Made by a program: the position numbers and the translations under genes
Origin: Alphaproteobacteria bacterium
Lineage (GTDB): Bacteria; Pseudomonadota; Alphaproteobacteria; Rickettsiales; UBA1997
Length of the DNA stretch: 64,000 nucleotides
Assembly (NCBI GenBank): GCA_014190355.1
Contig: BJGH01000004.1
Coordinates: 1-64,000, forward strand
Direction: 5' to 3'
Part shown: one piece after another, positions 46,201 to 53,850 of the stretch
How the letters are laid out: every line of letters begins with the position of its first letter
Position numbering within the stretch: position 1 is the first letter of the stretch
Notes under the pieces: model-generated
Database searches by the model: none
What the model was told of the DNA's origin: nothing
What the model saw: only the letters and a program-made list of their open reading frames with translations

Positions 46201-47581
46201 GGTTATTGAGTAAATTATTATCAAAAGATAATTCTAAATTATTATCGCCATGAATTAGTCCATTGTTTTCAAGATTTAATCCATTGGCAATTAAACTATT
46301 TTTAGCAATAATTTTTCCATCATTAACTAAATTTTTTGTAAAAAATTTAATATTATTAGCCCACATAACAGGCATTAGAGTATAATCAAAATTATTGTTT
46401 TTATTATTTTTAATTTGGTTAAAAGCAATAATTTCCATATCTTTATCGCTATTTACTTGAGCATTATTTATCAAATTATTAGCAATAATTTTAATATCGG
46501 CATTTTGGGAAGTTGCAATATTTCCTGTTAACTCAACATCACCATCAAAACTACTGATTTCAATATCATGGGCTATTGCCTTAAGATTTTTCACAACAAT
46601 ATCACCATTGCTTAGAATTTTAATACCATTTTTTTGCGATAAAATATCACCGTTATAATTAACACCTAACCCTTTATCAGAAGCAATTATAAAAATTTTT
46701 CCTCCTTGAATTTGTGTTAAATTTCCAGCATCAATAGCAAATTCTTTATTGGAAAAATTATCCAGATTATTATCATCAAATTTCTTATCAAAATAGGAAA
46801 AGTTTTTTTGACTAGCAATTAAATTAACCTCGTTTTCCTTAGCAAAAATTGAAGCATTTATTTTAATTTTTGACGCTAAAAAATTTGTAGTATTAACCTC
46901 CTCAAGATTTATTCCTCTCTCAGAAATTTTTATATTATTGCCATTTTCTTGATTATCAAAATTAAAATATATTTGATTAGCGTTTGTTTGATTGGGATTT
47001 GACAAGAAATTAACTTTACTGGCAACTATATTCAAATTATTAACATTGATAAAACCTGCGCCATTGATACTAATTCCATTGGGATTAGCAATTATTAAAT
47101 CACTTTTTTGTCCGGCAATTTCGACAAAACCATTAAGTTGACTTAGATTACCAGAAATTACCTCATTAATAATCAGAGATGCACTATTATTACCTTGCAA
47201 ATTAGGATTTATTGGAATGATTCCCGCAAGCTGACTTTGAACAATATTTCTTTCACCTGTGTTAGAATTATTAATAATTAAACCAGATTGACTGACATTA
47301 AAATCACTGAATAAATTATGACTAACTCCTGAGGAATTTGGTGATGAAATATTTAAAATTTTAACGGCATTTGGAGCATTATCAACGAAAGTTGAACTGT
47401 TACCTGCTGGGGTTATTGGATAATTAGCTAAGAGAAAATTTAGCGAACAAAAAACACTAAAAACAACTGTCGAAAAAAAAATAATTATTTTTTGGGTTTT
47501 ATTTATCTTTGTTTTAATTATAATTAATACTCTCCAAATCTTGAAGATAACTAAACCAAATATAAAAATTATAGAAAACAT
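40283..47581 (-). CDS. giant filamentous haemagglutinin / CdiA-like TpsA exoprotein
   Basis: This 2432-residue protein has a long N-terminal export region with a hydrophobic core at ~30-52 (IIIFFSTVVFSVFCSLNFLL), then a TPS secretion domain (~53-300) with the diagnostic NPNGI motif (IIANPNGISINGAGF). A beta-helical shaft of haemagglutinin repeats (NNLNIVASK, INAQGNFINQSAKINSLKNL) follows. A hydrophobic segment lies near residue 1650, a Ser-rich patch near 1900, and a DUF637/pre-toxin-like region includes LMLHASLGCLAGISLNNNCQ. At 2229-2238 AQNVAKENAL resembles the VENN boundary of CdiA, and a distinct ~195-residue C-terminal domain follows (YNSNSYVAGLLNAS). TpsA proteins are exported by an outer-membrane TpsB pore, which is not in this window. 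It stands alone, convergent with the ankyrin-like gene. Confidence 0.88.
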   Translation of the reverse strand: MFSIIFIFGLVIFKIWRVLIIIKTKINKTQKIIIFFSTVVFSVFCSLNFLLANYPITPAGNSSTFVDNAPNAVKILNISSPNSSGVSHNLFSDFNVSQSGLIINNSNTGERNIVQSQLAGIIPINPNLQGNNSASLIINEVISGNLSQLNGFVEIAGQKSDLIIANPNGISINGAGFINVNNLNIVASKVNFLSNPNQTNANQIYFNFDNQENGNNIKISERGINLEEVNTTNFLASKIKINASIFAKENEVNLIASQKNFSYFDKKFDDNNLDNFSNKEFAIDAGNLTQIQGGKIFIIASDKGLGVNYNGDILSQKNGIKILSNGDIVVKNLKAIAHDIEISSFDGDVELTGNIATSQNADIKIIANNLINNAQVNSDKDMEIIAFNQIKNNKNNNFDYTLMPVMWANNIKFFTKNLVNDGKIIAKNSLIANGLNLENNGLIHGDNNLELSFDNNLLNNQTISNVKYLTNCLNQECYKIDLSELDLSNLAKTLNIFENDYFLKLTSQNFINNQRVLSDNLLTISALNLSNNLISSNLNSKNNIVVNALNFGNLNGLIQAKNNLEISNLKPDQISYLVINNNENKLANLKKIINQQQTNKNLFDNNNYYFFLKNSNSFEKSILANDISMDQSDNIFNDNYNFVINYTDNSIRANNLIKINLSNDQDLKIISAIKTSGDIEINAKDLSILSDITSNNSIKLNSSNSLTIGSINNKNRIVAGNEVKIIANNLFENYGHIDAGGNFNITVNSGDIVLDKFSKINGRQNTNYLQAINGKIIQNSLDLATNSDFIIKAQNFDNYGLISSYKDLTFEISDSLNNFQSSTIASKENINFNIAKNLINHVNADIYSLGNILIKGLDSLPQESLQIAQASLFENNSANVIAQNGYLKIYATDFKNIRKNNPFNALIDPLKNGPIGVYYTNDYPKNFGRYSWYFNNFGCFGHKCQEWYYGYYAKQLTNPDSISANIHSHDNFEFNGDNFTNQASNIYSNNNILINAKNFNNLAISDQGLYALRGVFSGDDDHTIIYSLAQTNFLSYNPGNGSHTGSYEDYNNFSQSFPAILKANRSIKIFANENIINSNFQEYSQTPIIQTKNINFVNNLDLENLFNQDSIGFNLSSYLSYNFNDSFFKINSESHKPLIETRLEFIDQNSYFASQYFYQKIGLDPNQIQKNLELKNIRLIGDQFFQNKIISDKLREINYDLEKSYDYKNSNEVIKTLIDNAASQKDFLNLTLDEALTKDQVDQVKSDMLWFEKESILGNNYLVPKLYLSKLTKKNIQNNFLAKSSINASENLDITSKNNQIINQGIIRGKNLNLEASKKIVNENFAKIEASQDLNIKVNNGSLINFSDIKAQENLVISASQDVINSALVSTNDNNLLNNSQFSGYNPYIDNFLSTKSVNTKSDLFQTASISGGNVEINAQGNFINQSAKINSLKNLSINADQNIIFDNLQLTNKEYFADNFAGKKFSQINSSTINLANDINAQGNINLIAKGINLNNSSEGIFLENERGNIVIKNSQIFAGKNLDIVAKNQIDITSALNYFEKIENNSSSSPNVKKQYFLSSSRIVNSPTQIEVLGNLKILSGSDVNIIASKIDVSQDGLIKTGYFTDLNPNSSTYLQEFINNNANLNIINGKDIEQKFSKLTTTKIGLSAENAMLTAVMVAAVVFLAPVSLPVVMVSAVAGGSIGSVNSQKNSKTHYSYQEKIVKSELNFGKNLSLISANDITIFGSKISDSLNQLNYQKLQTSSLANEGSLEIKPVNNLIISAVYQNNISQYTDKGKGNYFLKNGNSGYNSSKVINSEINLTSSSLDIDVGGKIYSSFAKEDYIDDNNLNYLKKFDPKITEHNFLENINHEYDKTSRGLTKAGSAVVSITVSAITANFLSGFQLIGSASSSSSSSAFSSATLSASSSNTSLTMTLSTSTSSTMSSGFSTTLSSSALSNTAMASGSLLNNALNSSMIQSTILSASQSGLSKIAISQALIHGINTATIAGISALASQASISTINNQGRSSQVAKNLTQSQSLKNLAITTLSAGISGTLSQLYQPSVIINNLKDNLNKLLVQTAIEGSSSLIAQAIITPENLIRNGSEQFKNSLVLGLAKIAANEIGQAYHHQLSPLRDSNGQYLTNLDGTILVSNSISKFEQLMLHASLGCLAGISLNNNCQTLASSAIVGELIGEQYRLMVEKKLVSSHVASLTPQLSGAINAIALNNLFQEDDDKLLRNINSSSIIAQNVAKENALQIMGHEVFANNNHLTIVHIPEPHEQAKYANKNGYVYDNQAGLWLKTWGAGPDNNFLSIFTNLTSQNITNLVSANNRERDIDLSIKKYKSPYLVDVNDEQKFVNLLDQLDKNYRDNLAYQIFPKGDGSGYNSNSYVAGLLNASNILPQDKLYLSQKYRWQAWEYDNSDSIDLEYRFLYNVPGYNKPISSNYFITN

Positions 47582-47875
47582 TGAGTTAACTAATTGTGAT
47601 GAATTTTTTTTAACATTAGTTAAATTATTTATAAATAAATATATTTGTCAATAGTATTTGTTAATTTTAAAAAAAATTATTAACAATGAATTATATTTTA
47701 TATAAATGCAAATTAATTTGCCTAGATTCAAAATATAAAGAATTTGGAGAGTTAAGCCAAGCGTAATGAAAGATTTTAATTTCCATTTAAAGATATGGAA
47801 CAAATCACGAATTACAATCTTAAAAAAACAATTAACTTGTCAAGAACAACAACTTCACCTTCAGAGTTATCAACA
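47582..47875. other. intergenic region, 294 bp, no feature seen
   Basis: Spacer upstream of the giant TpsA gene and downstream of pgpA (both leftward). A TTGACA-like hexamer occurs on the minus strand near 47840, but no acceptable -10 box sits at the right distance. No remnant gene could be recognised in any frame. Confidence 0.4.
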
Positions 47876-48430
47876 CTACAAAACACTAACCATAAACTTA
47901 AGACCTAAATAAATTAAAAACCCCGCAACACATCCTGAGATAATATCGTCAAACATAACGCCAAAAGAATTTTTCATTTTTTTATCAACCATACCAATAA
48001 TCGATGGTTTAAAGATATCAAAAAAACGAAAAGCAATAAAAGATAAAATTAAATGACAAAATATTATTTTATAATTTGAAAAATAATTATCACCAATGGC
48101 ATTTATAGAAATTTGCAAAGCAATTATTTGTCCAACAACTTCATCTAAAACAATAGTTTGATTGTCAATATTATGATTTTTTGAAGATATTTTTTTAGAA
48201 AAATTATTAACATAAAACTCGATCTTTTGACAAGCAAAAAGAGTCATGATAAGTGAAATAACTATCCATAAAAAATTCTGAAAAAAAATGCTGAAGGTTA
48301 AATTATAAAAAGTTATCGAACCAATCAACCATAACAATAAACCTCCTAAACTTCCTAAAGTTCCTGGCATTCTTTTTGACAATCCTAGATAGCCAAATGT
48401 TAAAATAAATTGACAAAATTTAAACATCAC
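47876..48430 (-). CDS. pgpA: phosphatidylglycerophosphatase A
   Basis: This 184-residue inner-membrane enzyme dephosphorylates phosphatidylglycerol phosphate to phosphatidylglycerol. PgpA family blocks are present: GYLGLSKRMPGTLGSLGGLL at the N-terminus, IVLDEVVGQIIAL, FRFFDIFKPSIIGMVDKKMK and GVMFDDIISGCVAGFL near the C-terminus, with the acidic residues of the active site in LDEVVG, FDIFKP and MFDDIISG. Two adjacent methionines offer alternative starts. The second MITE copy lies 83 bp upstream and contributes an outward promoter. Confidence 0.92.
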   Translation of the reverse strand: MMFKFCQFILTFGYLGLSKRMPGTLGSLGGLLLWLIGSITFYNLTFSIFFQNFLWIVISLIMTLFACQKIEFYVNNFSKKISSKNHNIDNQTIVLDEVVGQIIALQISINAIGDNYFSNYKIIFCHLILSFIAFRFFDIFKPSIIGMVDKKMKNSFGVMFDDIISGCVAGFLIYLGLKFMVSVL

Positions 48431-48510
48431 TAAAAAATTAAGTTATGATTTAATTAACCAATTTACACAGTTAATATTTTGTGTGTTTTTTTGGCTGAAA
48501 TAAAAATCAA

Positions 48511-48540
48511 ATTATACCATTTTAACTTGAAAACAATCAA
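48511..48540 (-). promoter_or_regulatory. promoter formed at MITE edge, reading into pgpA
   Basis: On the minus strand TTGATT (48540-48535, inside the element) and TATAAT (48516-48511, spanning its boundary) are separated by 18 bp. The -10 box is about 80 bp upstream of pgpA. This is the same end of the element that faces queH in the other copy. Confidence 0.5.
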
Positions 48541-48686
48541 TCTGGCAAAATATTTTTTAAGATAAAAATGATGAAAAACGAGAGCTGTATGCGTATACAG
48601 CTCGAGGCTTTTCACCATTTTTATCCAAAAAGATGAAGCCAGATTGATTTAAGTTCGAAATACAAGTTTTCAAGTTAAAATGGTAT
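48514..48686 (-). mobile_element. 173-bp MITE-like element, copy 2
   Basis: Same length as the copy at 29331-29503 and closely related in sequence, in the opposite orientation. Terminal 21-bp inverted repeats are at 48514-48534 and 48666-48686, and the central near-palindrome is at 48582-48603 (GAGCTGTAT and ATACAGCTC). It differs from copy 1 by a few substitutions around the centre and in the arms. It lies between pgpA and the decayed prepilin-like gene, 48 bp from the start of the latter. Confidence 0.88.
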
Positions 48687-48734
48687 TAGCTGCATCAAAC
48701 TTTATTTTGATACTAAATTATAATTTTAGTTTTT

Positions 48735-49659
48735 ATGGTTTTACAAAAAAAACAACAAAAATTTCAACAAAAGCAAATTACAAAAAATAAAATATCCAAA
48801 GCTTTTTCATTAATTGAATTATCAATTGTAATTTTAATTATTGGAATCTTAGTTGCAGGTATTACTCAAGGCTCTCGCTTAGTTAGCCAATTTCGTTTGC
48901 TATCGGCTCGAAATATGACCTAAAACCCTTCCGGTTCCTTCCATCAAGGATCTATTAATTTGGGTTAAAACTACCTCAACTAAAAGCTTTACTCAAGAAG
49001 AACCAAGCGATAATTATCCAATAGAAAAATTGAATGACATTGACCCAGTTAGCCTTGATCGCAATAACGCTATTCAAAACACCGAGTCAAGAAAACCAAT
49101 TTATCGTTCAAATATTTGAAATGGTTTACCGGTTGTAAGAATGGATGGATCAAAATATATGACTTTCGCAAGTCAAGTTCTCCTTAAACCTGTAACTGTA
49201 TTTACCGTTACAAATGTCAGCTCTTATGTCCATGTCGCAATACTTGGAACCAGTGCTTATGGTTTGGCAATAAATATGAGTCCATCTGGCAAATTTTCTT
49301 CTTTTTAGCAAAATTATAACTGCATTATTCCTGGACCTTGCGAAGGAACGAACATCACAACTCTTAAAAATTTGCTATTTATTCATATCAACATAATCAA
49401 GCTGGAGTTTACAGCTGTTATTTCAATGGTAACCTAGATTGCTCTGGAACTAATAACATTAATTTTGTTAACCAAAATTTACATATCGGCTATAACGAAC
49501 TTGGCAATAATTTATTTTTTTCAAGGCGATTATGCTGAGATCATAATTTATAGCAGATCACTCAATAATGAAGAGTGTCAGGCTGATGAACAATATCTCT
49601 CAAGAAAATGGAGATTAAGTAATAATTATTTTTTTTCTTTTTTACGAGGATCAAAATAA
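48735..49659 (+). pseudogene. decayed prepilin-like / ConA-like gene
   Basis: This is a broken paralogue of the gene at 10519. The first 62 codons are open and include the prepilin signal (ISKAFSLIELSIVILIIGIL then VAGITQGSRLV), then a TAA stop. After a frameshift near 48920 the homology continues (VPSIKDLLIWVKTT then NGLPVVRMDGSKYM), with an in-frame TGA near 49118 and a TAG near 49307. Further frameshifts lead to the recognisable closing segment GDYAEIIIYSRSLNNEECQA then DEQYLSRKWRL. At least two frameshifts and three stops rule out a functional product. The last 34 bases overlap the convergent secF gene. The N-terminal 62-residue piece could still be made. Confidence 0.9.
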
Positions 49660-50543
49660 AGAAGGATTGGAGCAGAGATATAAATCGATGAGTAAGTTCC
49701 AATTACAATACCAAAGAATGTTGCCATACTGAAACTAAATAACACTTCTCCACCATAAAAAATTAATGCCAATAAAGAAACTAGGGTGGCACTGGCAGTT
49801 AAGATTGTTCTACTTAAAGTTGAGTTAGTACTAGAGTTAATTAAATCGGTTAAGCTGGTTTTTTTATAACGATGAAGATTTTCACGAATACGATCATAAA
49901 TAACTACAGAGTCATTTATTGAATAACCAATTATTGTTAGAATCGAGGCAATTGAAGTTAGATTAAACTCAAGTTGAGTAATAGCAAAAAATCCCAGCGT
50001 AAGAAATGCATCATGAATAAGAGCAAAAATTCCGCCAATCCCAAATTGCCAATCGAAGCGAACCCAAATATAAATCATAATAAAAATGAAAGATAATAAC
50101 AAAGCCATTATCCCCTTGAAGATCAATTCTCTTCCAACTTGAGGTCCAACATAATCAAGTTTGCGATACTCAACATCGCTATATTTTGATTGCAATAAGT
50201 TTTGAATATTTTTGATAATAACTGTTTGGTCTTGTGAACTTTTAGCAACTCTAATTAAATAATCTTGTTGATCAACATTTTGAATTTGTGCATCTTTAAC
50301 AACTTCGGTAATAGCTTTACGCATCTCAGAAATATCAACCTGCTCTTTTATTCTAACTTCAATTAAAATTCCACCAGCAAAGTCAATTCCAAAGTTCAAA
50401 CCCCTAAAAATAACTAAGGCAATAGAAACAATAATTGCCATAACCGATAAAATCAAAGCAATTTTGTGGAACCTCATGAAGTCAATTTTAGTTCCACTTA
50501 GTGAGTTACGAAAAGCTGATATTGATTTAGCTAAAAAATTCAT
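49626..50543 (-). CDS. secF: protein translocase subunit SecF
   Basis: This 305-residue protein has six membrane helices. It carries SecF-type motifs: GLNFGIDFAGGILIEVRI after helix 1, LDYVGPQVGRELIFKG before helix 2, and ILTIIGYSINDSVVIYDRIR in the helix 4-5 region containing the aspartate used in proton-driven export. SecDF pulls proteins out of the SecYEG channel on the periplasmic side. secD, normally directly upstream, is not adjacent; rpsT is upstream instead. Confidence 0.95.
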   Translation of the reverse strand: MNFLAKSISAFRNSLSGTKIDFMRFHKIALILSVMAIIVSIALVIFRGLNFGIDFAGGILIEVRIKEQVDISEMRKAITEVVKDAQIQNVDQQDYLIRVAKSSQDQTVIIKNIQNLLQSKYSDVEYRKLDYVGPQVGRELIFKGIMALLLSFIFIMIYIWVRFDWQFGIGGIFALIHDAFLTLGFFAITQLEFNLTSIASILTIIGYSINDSVVIYDRIRENLHRYKKTSLTDLINSSTNSTLSRTILTASATLVSLLALIFYGGEVLFSFSMATFFGIVIGTYSSIYISAPILLYFDPRKKEKK

Positions 50544-50597
50544 AGCTTTAAAAGATAAAGGATTAAGAAACTATTGAACTAAAATTCACAACCCAAT

Positions 50598-50873
50598 TTA
50601 TTTCTTAGCAACTTTTAGTTTTCGAATTGAAGCTGACAATCTTTGCAATTTTCGTGAAGCAGTATTGAGTTTAAAAACTTTTTTTGTAACACCACGCATT
50701 AATTCAGGCTCTAATGCTTTAAAAGCTTCTCTAGCTTTAACTTCATTGCCTTCTTTAATTGCTTGGTCAACTTTTTTTGCATAAGAACGGATACGGTTTT
50801 TACGAGCGGTATTAACAGTATTTTTAACTTCACTTGCACGATGTGCTTTTTTTGCTGATTTAGTATTTGCCAT
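50598..50873 (-). CDS. rpsT: 30S ribosomal protein S20
   Basis: This 91-residue, very basic helical protein binds the 5' domain of 16S rRNA. MANTKSAKKAHRASEVKNTV then NTARKNRIRSYAKKV and the C-terminal GVTKKVFKLNTASRKLQRLS are characteristic. It lies 54 bp upstream of secF on the same strand. In many alphaproteobacteria rpsT is followed by dnaA, which is not the case here. Confidence 0.96.
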   Translation of the reverse strand: MANTKSAKKAHRASEVKNTVNTARKNRIRSYAKKVDQAIKEGNEVKAREAFKALEPELMRGVTKKVFKLNTASRKLQRLSASIRKLKVAKK

Positions 50874-51202
50874 TTTAAAAAAAATTAAATTTGTTTTTGA
50901 TGAAATTCTTAAAATTCAACTGAATTATATTTTTTTTGATATTTATTTTAAATAATTTTTTAAATAACTTACCCAAAATAACTTTCTAAAAATTCCCAAG
51001 GATTGATTGGTGAGTTCTTGAACAAGTCTTTAGAAAAATTCTCAAGAAAAATACTACCCTCTTTGAAGAAAAAGTAATTTTAAAAAAGATCTTTTGAATT
51101 TAAAAAATCTAATTCATCTTAGATTGCATAAGGCTTAGTTTGAATTAATAATTATCAAGCTAAGCTCTAAAAAACAACATAATTCTATTAACTTAATCAA
51201 AA
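50874..51202. other. intergenic region, 329 bp, no feature seen
   Basis: Spacer between serS and rpsT, both leftward. Its composition around 50990-51170 is slightly less AT-rich than other spacers, with AGATTGCATAAGGCTTAG and CAAGCTAAGCTC as the only notable strings. I could not recover a reading frame with homology or a known RNA. It should include the rpsT promoter. Confidence 0.4.
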
Positions 51203-52465
51203 TTAGCAAGCAATTTTCTCAAGACCTGCTAAATAATTTCTTAAAACTGCTGGGACAGTTATTGAACCATCTGCATTTTGATAATTTTCTAAAATTGCTA
51301 ATAAAGTTCTTCCAACCGCGAGAGATGAGCCATTGAGGGTGTGAACAAATTGATTTTTACCATTATGATCTTTGTATTTAATTGAACTTCTTCGCGCTTG
51401 AAAATCTCCACAATTTGAACAACTTGATATTTCGCGGTATTTATTTTGTGATGGACACCATACTTCTAAATCATAGGTTTTTTGTGAACAAAAACCCATA
51501 TCACCGCTACATAATAAAATTTTACGGAAAGGTAATTCGAGTTTTTTTAAAATTTCACAAGCAATATTAGTCATAAATTCATGCTCGTGATTGGATTTTT
51601 CTGGAGTAGTTATTGAGACTAATTCAACTTTTTTAAATTGATGTTGACGCATCATTCCTCTGGTATCTTTTCCTGCTGATCCTGCTTCTCTACGATAGCA
51701 TGGTGTGTATGCAGTGAATCTGAGTGGTAACTCATTTTCATTAAGAATTTTTTTTGCTACCATGTTAACTAAAGAAACTTCTGCGGTAGGAATTAACCAA
51801 TAACCATCTTGGGTACAAAATGCTTCTTCACTAAATTTTGGTAATTGTCCACAAAACTGCATGGCTTGGCTTTTAACCAGATTAGGTGGAGAAATTTCTT
51901 GATAGCCATTAGCATTGGCAACATCAAGCATAAAATTTGATAAAGCTCTCTCAAGCCTTGCGAGATCTTTACTTAAAGTTGAAAACCTTGCTCCAGACAT
52001 CAAAGCTGATTGCTCAAAATCAAGCATTTTTAAAGCTTCTCCTAATTCATCATGAGCTTTTATGGTAAAATTAAATTTTCTAATTTCGCCATAAACCTCA
52101 ACAACCTTATTGTCATCCTCGCTAATTCCAACTGGAACTGATTGGTCAGCAATATTAGGAATTGTTAATAATAATTGATTAATCTGCTCGTCAATTTCAT
52201 TATTACTTTGTTCAAGATTAAGTCGTTCATTAACAATTTTTGCCTCAGACATCACTAGACTTGCATCAAGATTATTCTTCTTTAAAAGAGCAATATCTTT
52301 TGCCAATTGATTTCTCTTAGCTTGAAGCTCTTGGATTAAAAAAATTTTTTGACGATTTTTTTCATCAAGCTCTAAAATTTCTTGCGAACTAAAACTTACT
52401 CCCCTTGCTTTCATTGCTAGGTCAAATTTTTGAGGATTGTCTCTAATCCATTTAATATCAAGCAT
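51203..52465 (-). CDS. serS: seryl-tRNA synthetase
   Basis: This 420-residue class II synthetase begins with the long antiparallel coiled-coil arm (~30-100, KNRQKIFLIQELQAKRNQLA), which contacts the variable arm of tRNA(Ser). The catalytic domain follows, with LPTAEV-type LIPTAEVSLVNM, motif 2 TPCYRREAGSAGKDTRGMMR then QHQFKKVELV, and motif 3 LNGSSLAVGRTLLAILENYQ. It charges tRNA(Ser) and tRNA(Sec). Length and domain order are normal. It is divergent from dapE. Confidence 0.97.
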   Translation of the reverse strand: MLDIKWIRDNPQKFDLAMKARGVSFSSQEILELDEKNRQKIFLIQELQAKRNQLAKDIALLKKNNLDASLVMSEAKIVNERLNLEQSNNEIDEQINQLLLTIPNIADQSVPVGISEDDNKVVEVYGEIRKFNFTIKAHDELGEALKMLDFEQSALMSGARFSTLSKDLARLERALSNFMLDVANANGYQEISPPNLVKSQAMQFCGQLPKFSEEAFCTQDGYWLIPTAEVSLVNMVAKKILNENELPLRFTAYTPCYRREAGSAGKDTRGMMRQHQFKKVELVSITTPEKSNHEHEFMTNIACEILKKLELPFRKILLCSGDMGFCSQKTYDLEVWCPSQNKYREISSCSNCGDFQARRSSIKYKDHNGKNQFVHTLNGSSLAVGRTLLAILENYQNADGSITVPAVLRNYLAGLEKIAC

Positions 52466-52546
52466 AATTTAATATTTTTTAATTGATTAATTATTTCTAT
52501 GTATTTTAATCGAGGTAAATATTTTTTTAAACAAATTTTTTTTGAA

Positions 52547-53698
52547 ATGCCAAATAATATCTTGTTATCACAACAATTAATTCAAATTCCATCATACAGC
52601 GGTGTTAACAAAGAAGTTATTGAATTTTTGAAAAACTATCTCGAAAAATTAAATTTTACTTGCGATATTGTAGAATTCAGCTCCTCAGATTCTTACCCGG
52701 TTAATAATCTTCATGCCATCTATAATCCCAACAACAGTTCTGAAAGCCTTTATTTTGCAGGACATACTGATGTTGTTAAAGAAGGTGATCTTGAGCGCTG
52801 GACTTATCCTCCATTTGCAGGAAAAATTGTTGACGACAAACTTTACGGTCGAGGGGCAAGCGACATGAAATGTGCAATTGCTTGCTTTATTAACGCAGTA
52901 GAAATTTTTTTAAAAACCAATCCCAAACCAAATTTTGCAATTGGTTTTTTAATTACTAATGACGAAGAAAATGATGGGATAAATGGTACCAAAAAAATGC
53001 TTGAATGGCTGAAAAACAAAGGACAAAAAATTACATATTGTTTAGTTGGTGAACCTACCAATCCAAATCAATTTGGTGAAATGATTAAAATTGGCAGACG
53101 AGGATCAATTAGTTTTAAGCTTACTGTTCACGGCAAACAAGGCCATGTAGCTTATCCTCAAAAAGCCTTAAACCCAATTACTATTCTTATCAATATTTTG
53201 AAATTGCTAAAAGATCATAAATTTGACAATGGCAATGAATTTTTTGATGCAAGTAATTTAGAAATTACTCACATTTCTTCACCAAATTCAGGAAGTAATG
53301 TTATTCCAAATTCAGCTTACTGTGAGTTTAATATCAGATTTAACAATATTCATTCTTCCAAATCAATTGCTGAGCTTATCGAATATGTTTGTCAAAAAAC
53401 TGTTGGACTGGATGGTAAATATCAATTAATTCATAGAGTAAGTGGTGAAGCTTTTTTAAACTCACCAAAAAAATTAGCAACAATTGTCAGCAAGGCCTTA
53501 AAAGAGGTTACCAATCTTGATCCAGAGCTTAGTACAAGTGGTGGAACTTCAGATGCTAGATTTATTAAAGATTATTGTTCAGAGGTTGTTGAAATTGGTC
53601 TTGTAAATGAAACAGCTCATAAGATCGATGAATTTGCCAATATCAATGAAATTAATCAGCTTAGTGAAGTTTATTTAAAAATTCTTAAATCTCTCTAA
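52547..53698 (+). CDS. dapE: succinyl-diaminopimelate desuccinylase
   Basis: Starting at the ATG at 52547 (MPNNILLSQQLIQIPSYSG) gives 383 residues, close to normal DapE length. The upstream ATG at 52499 would add 16 residues that match nothing in the family. The M20 metallopeptidase motifs are visible: FAGHTDVV, YGRGASDMKCAIACF, TNDEENDGINGTKKML with the catalytic glutamate pair, and the C-terminal STSGGTSDARFI. It releases LL-diaminopimelate for lysine and peptidoglycan synthesis, using two zinc ions. This implies a diaminopimelate-containing wall or at least lysine synthesis. Confidence 0.93.
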   Translation: MPNNILLSQQLIQIPSYSGVNKEVIEFLKNYLEKLNFTCDIVEFSSSDSYPVNNLHAIYNPNNSSESLYFAGHTDVVKEGDLERWTYPPFAGKIVDDKLYGRGASDMKCAIACFINAVEIFLKTNPKPNFAIGFLITNDEENDGINGTKKMLEWLKNKGQKITYCLVGEPTNPNQFGEMIKIGRRGSISFKLTVHGKQGHVAYPQKALNPITILINILKLLKDHKFDNGNEFFDASNLEITHISSPNSGSNVIPNSAYCEFNIRFNNIHSSKSIAELIEYVCQKTVGLDGKYQLIHRVSGEAFLNSPKKLATIVSKALKEVTNLDPELSTSGGTSDARFIKDYCSEVVEIGLVNETAHKIDEFANINEINQLSEVYLKILKSL

Positions 53699-53850
53699 AG
53701 CTTTTTAAATTTACCATTGAGGTTTGTAAAAAAAATTTTGCCAGTAAATTTTTTAAAAAATTTTTAAAATCAAAGCCATCTTTCTTAGGTTAACTAAGAT
53801 TATTTGAAAATTTTTAGCGAAAATAAAATTGAGATAATCAATTAAAAATT

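Noticed and set aside
49118..49120. TGA as a sense (Trp) codon in the prepilin-like paralogue
   Set aside because: The same gene also has TAA and TAG stops and frameshifts, and TGA ends queH and the 333-residue hypothetical gene, so this is pseudogene decay.
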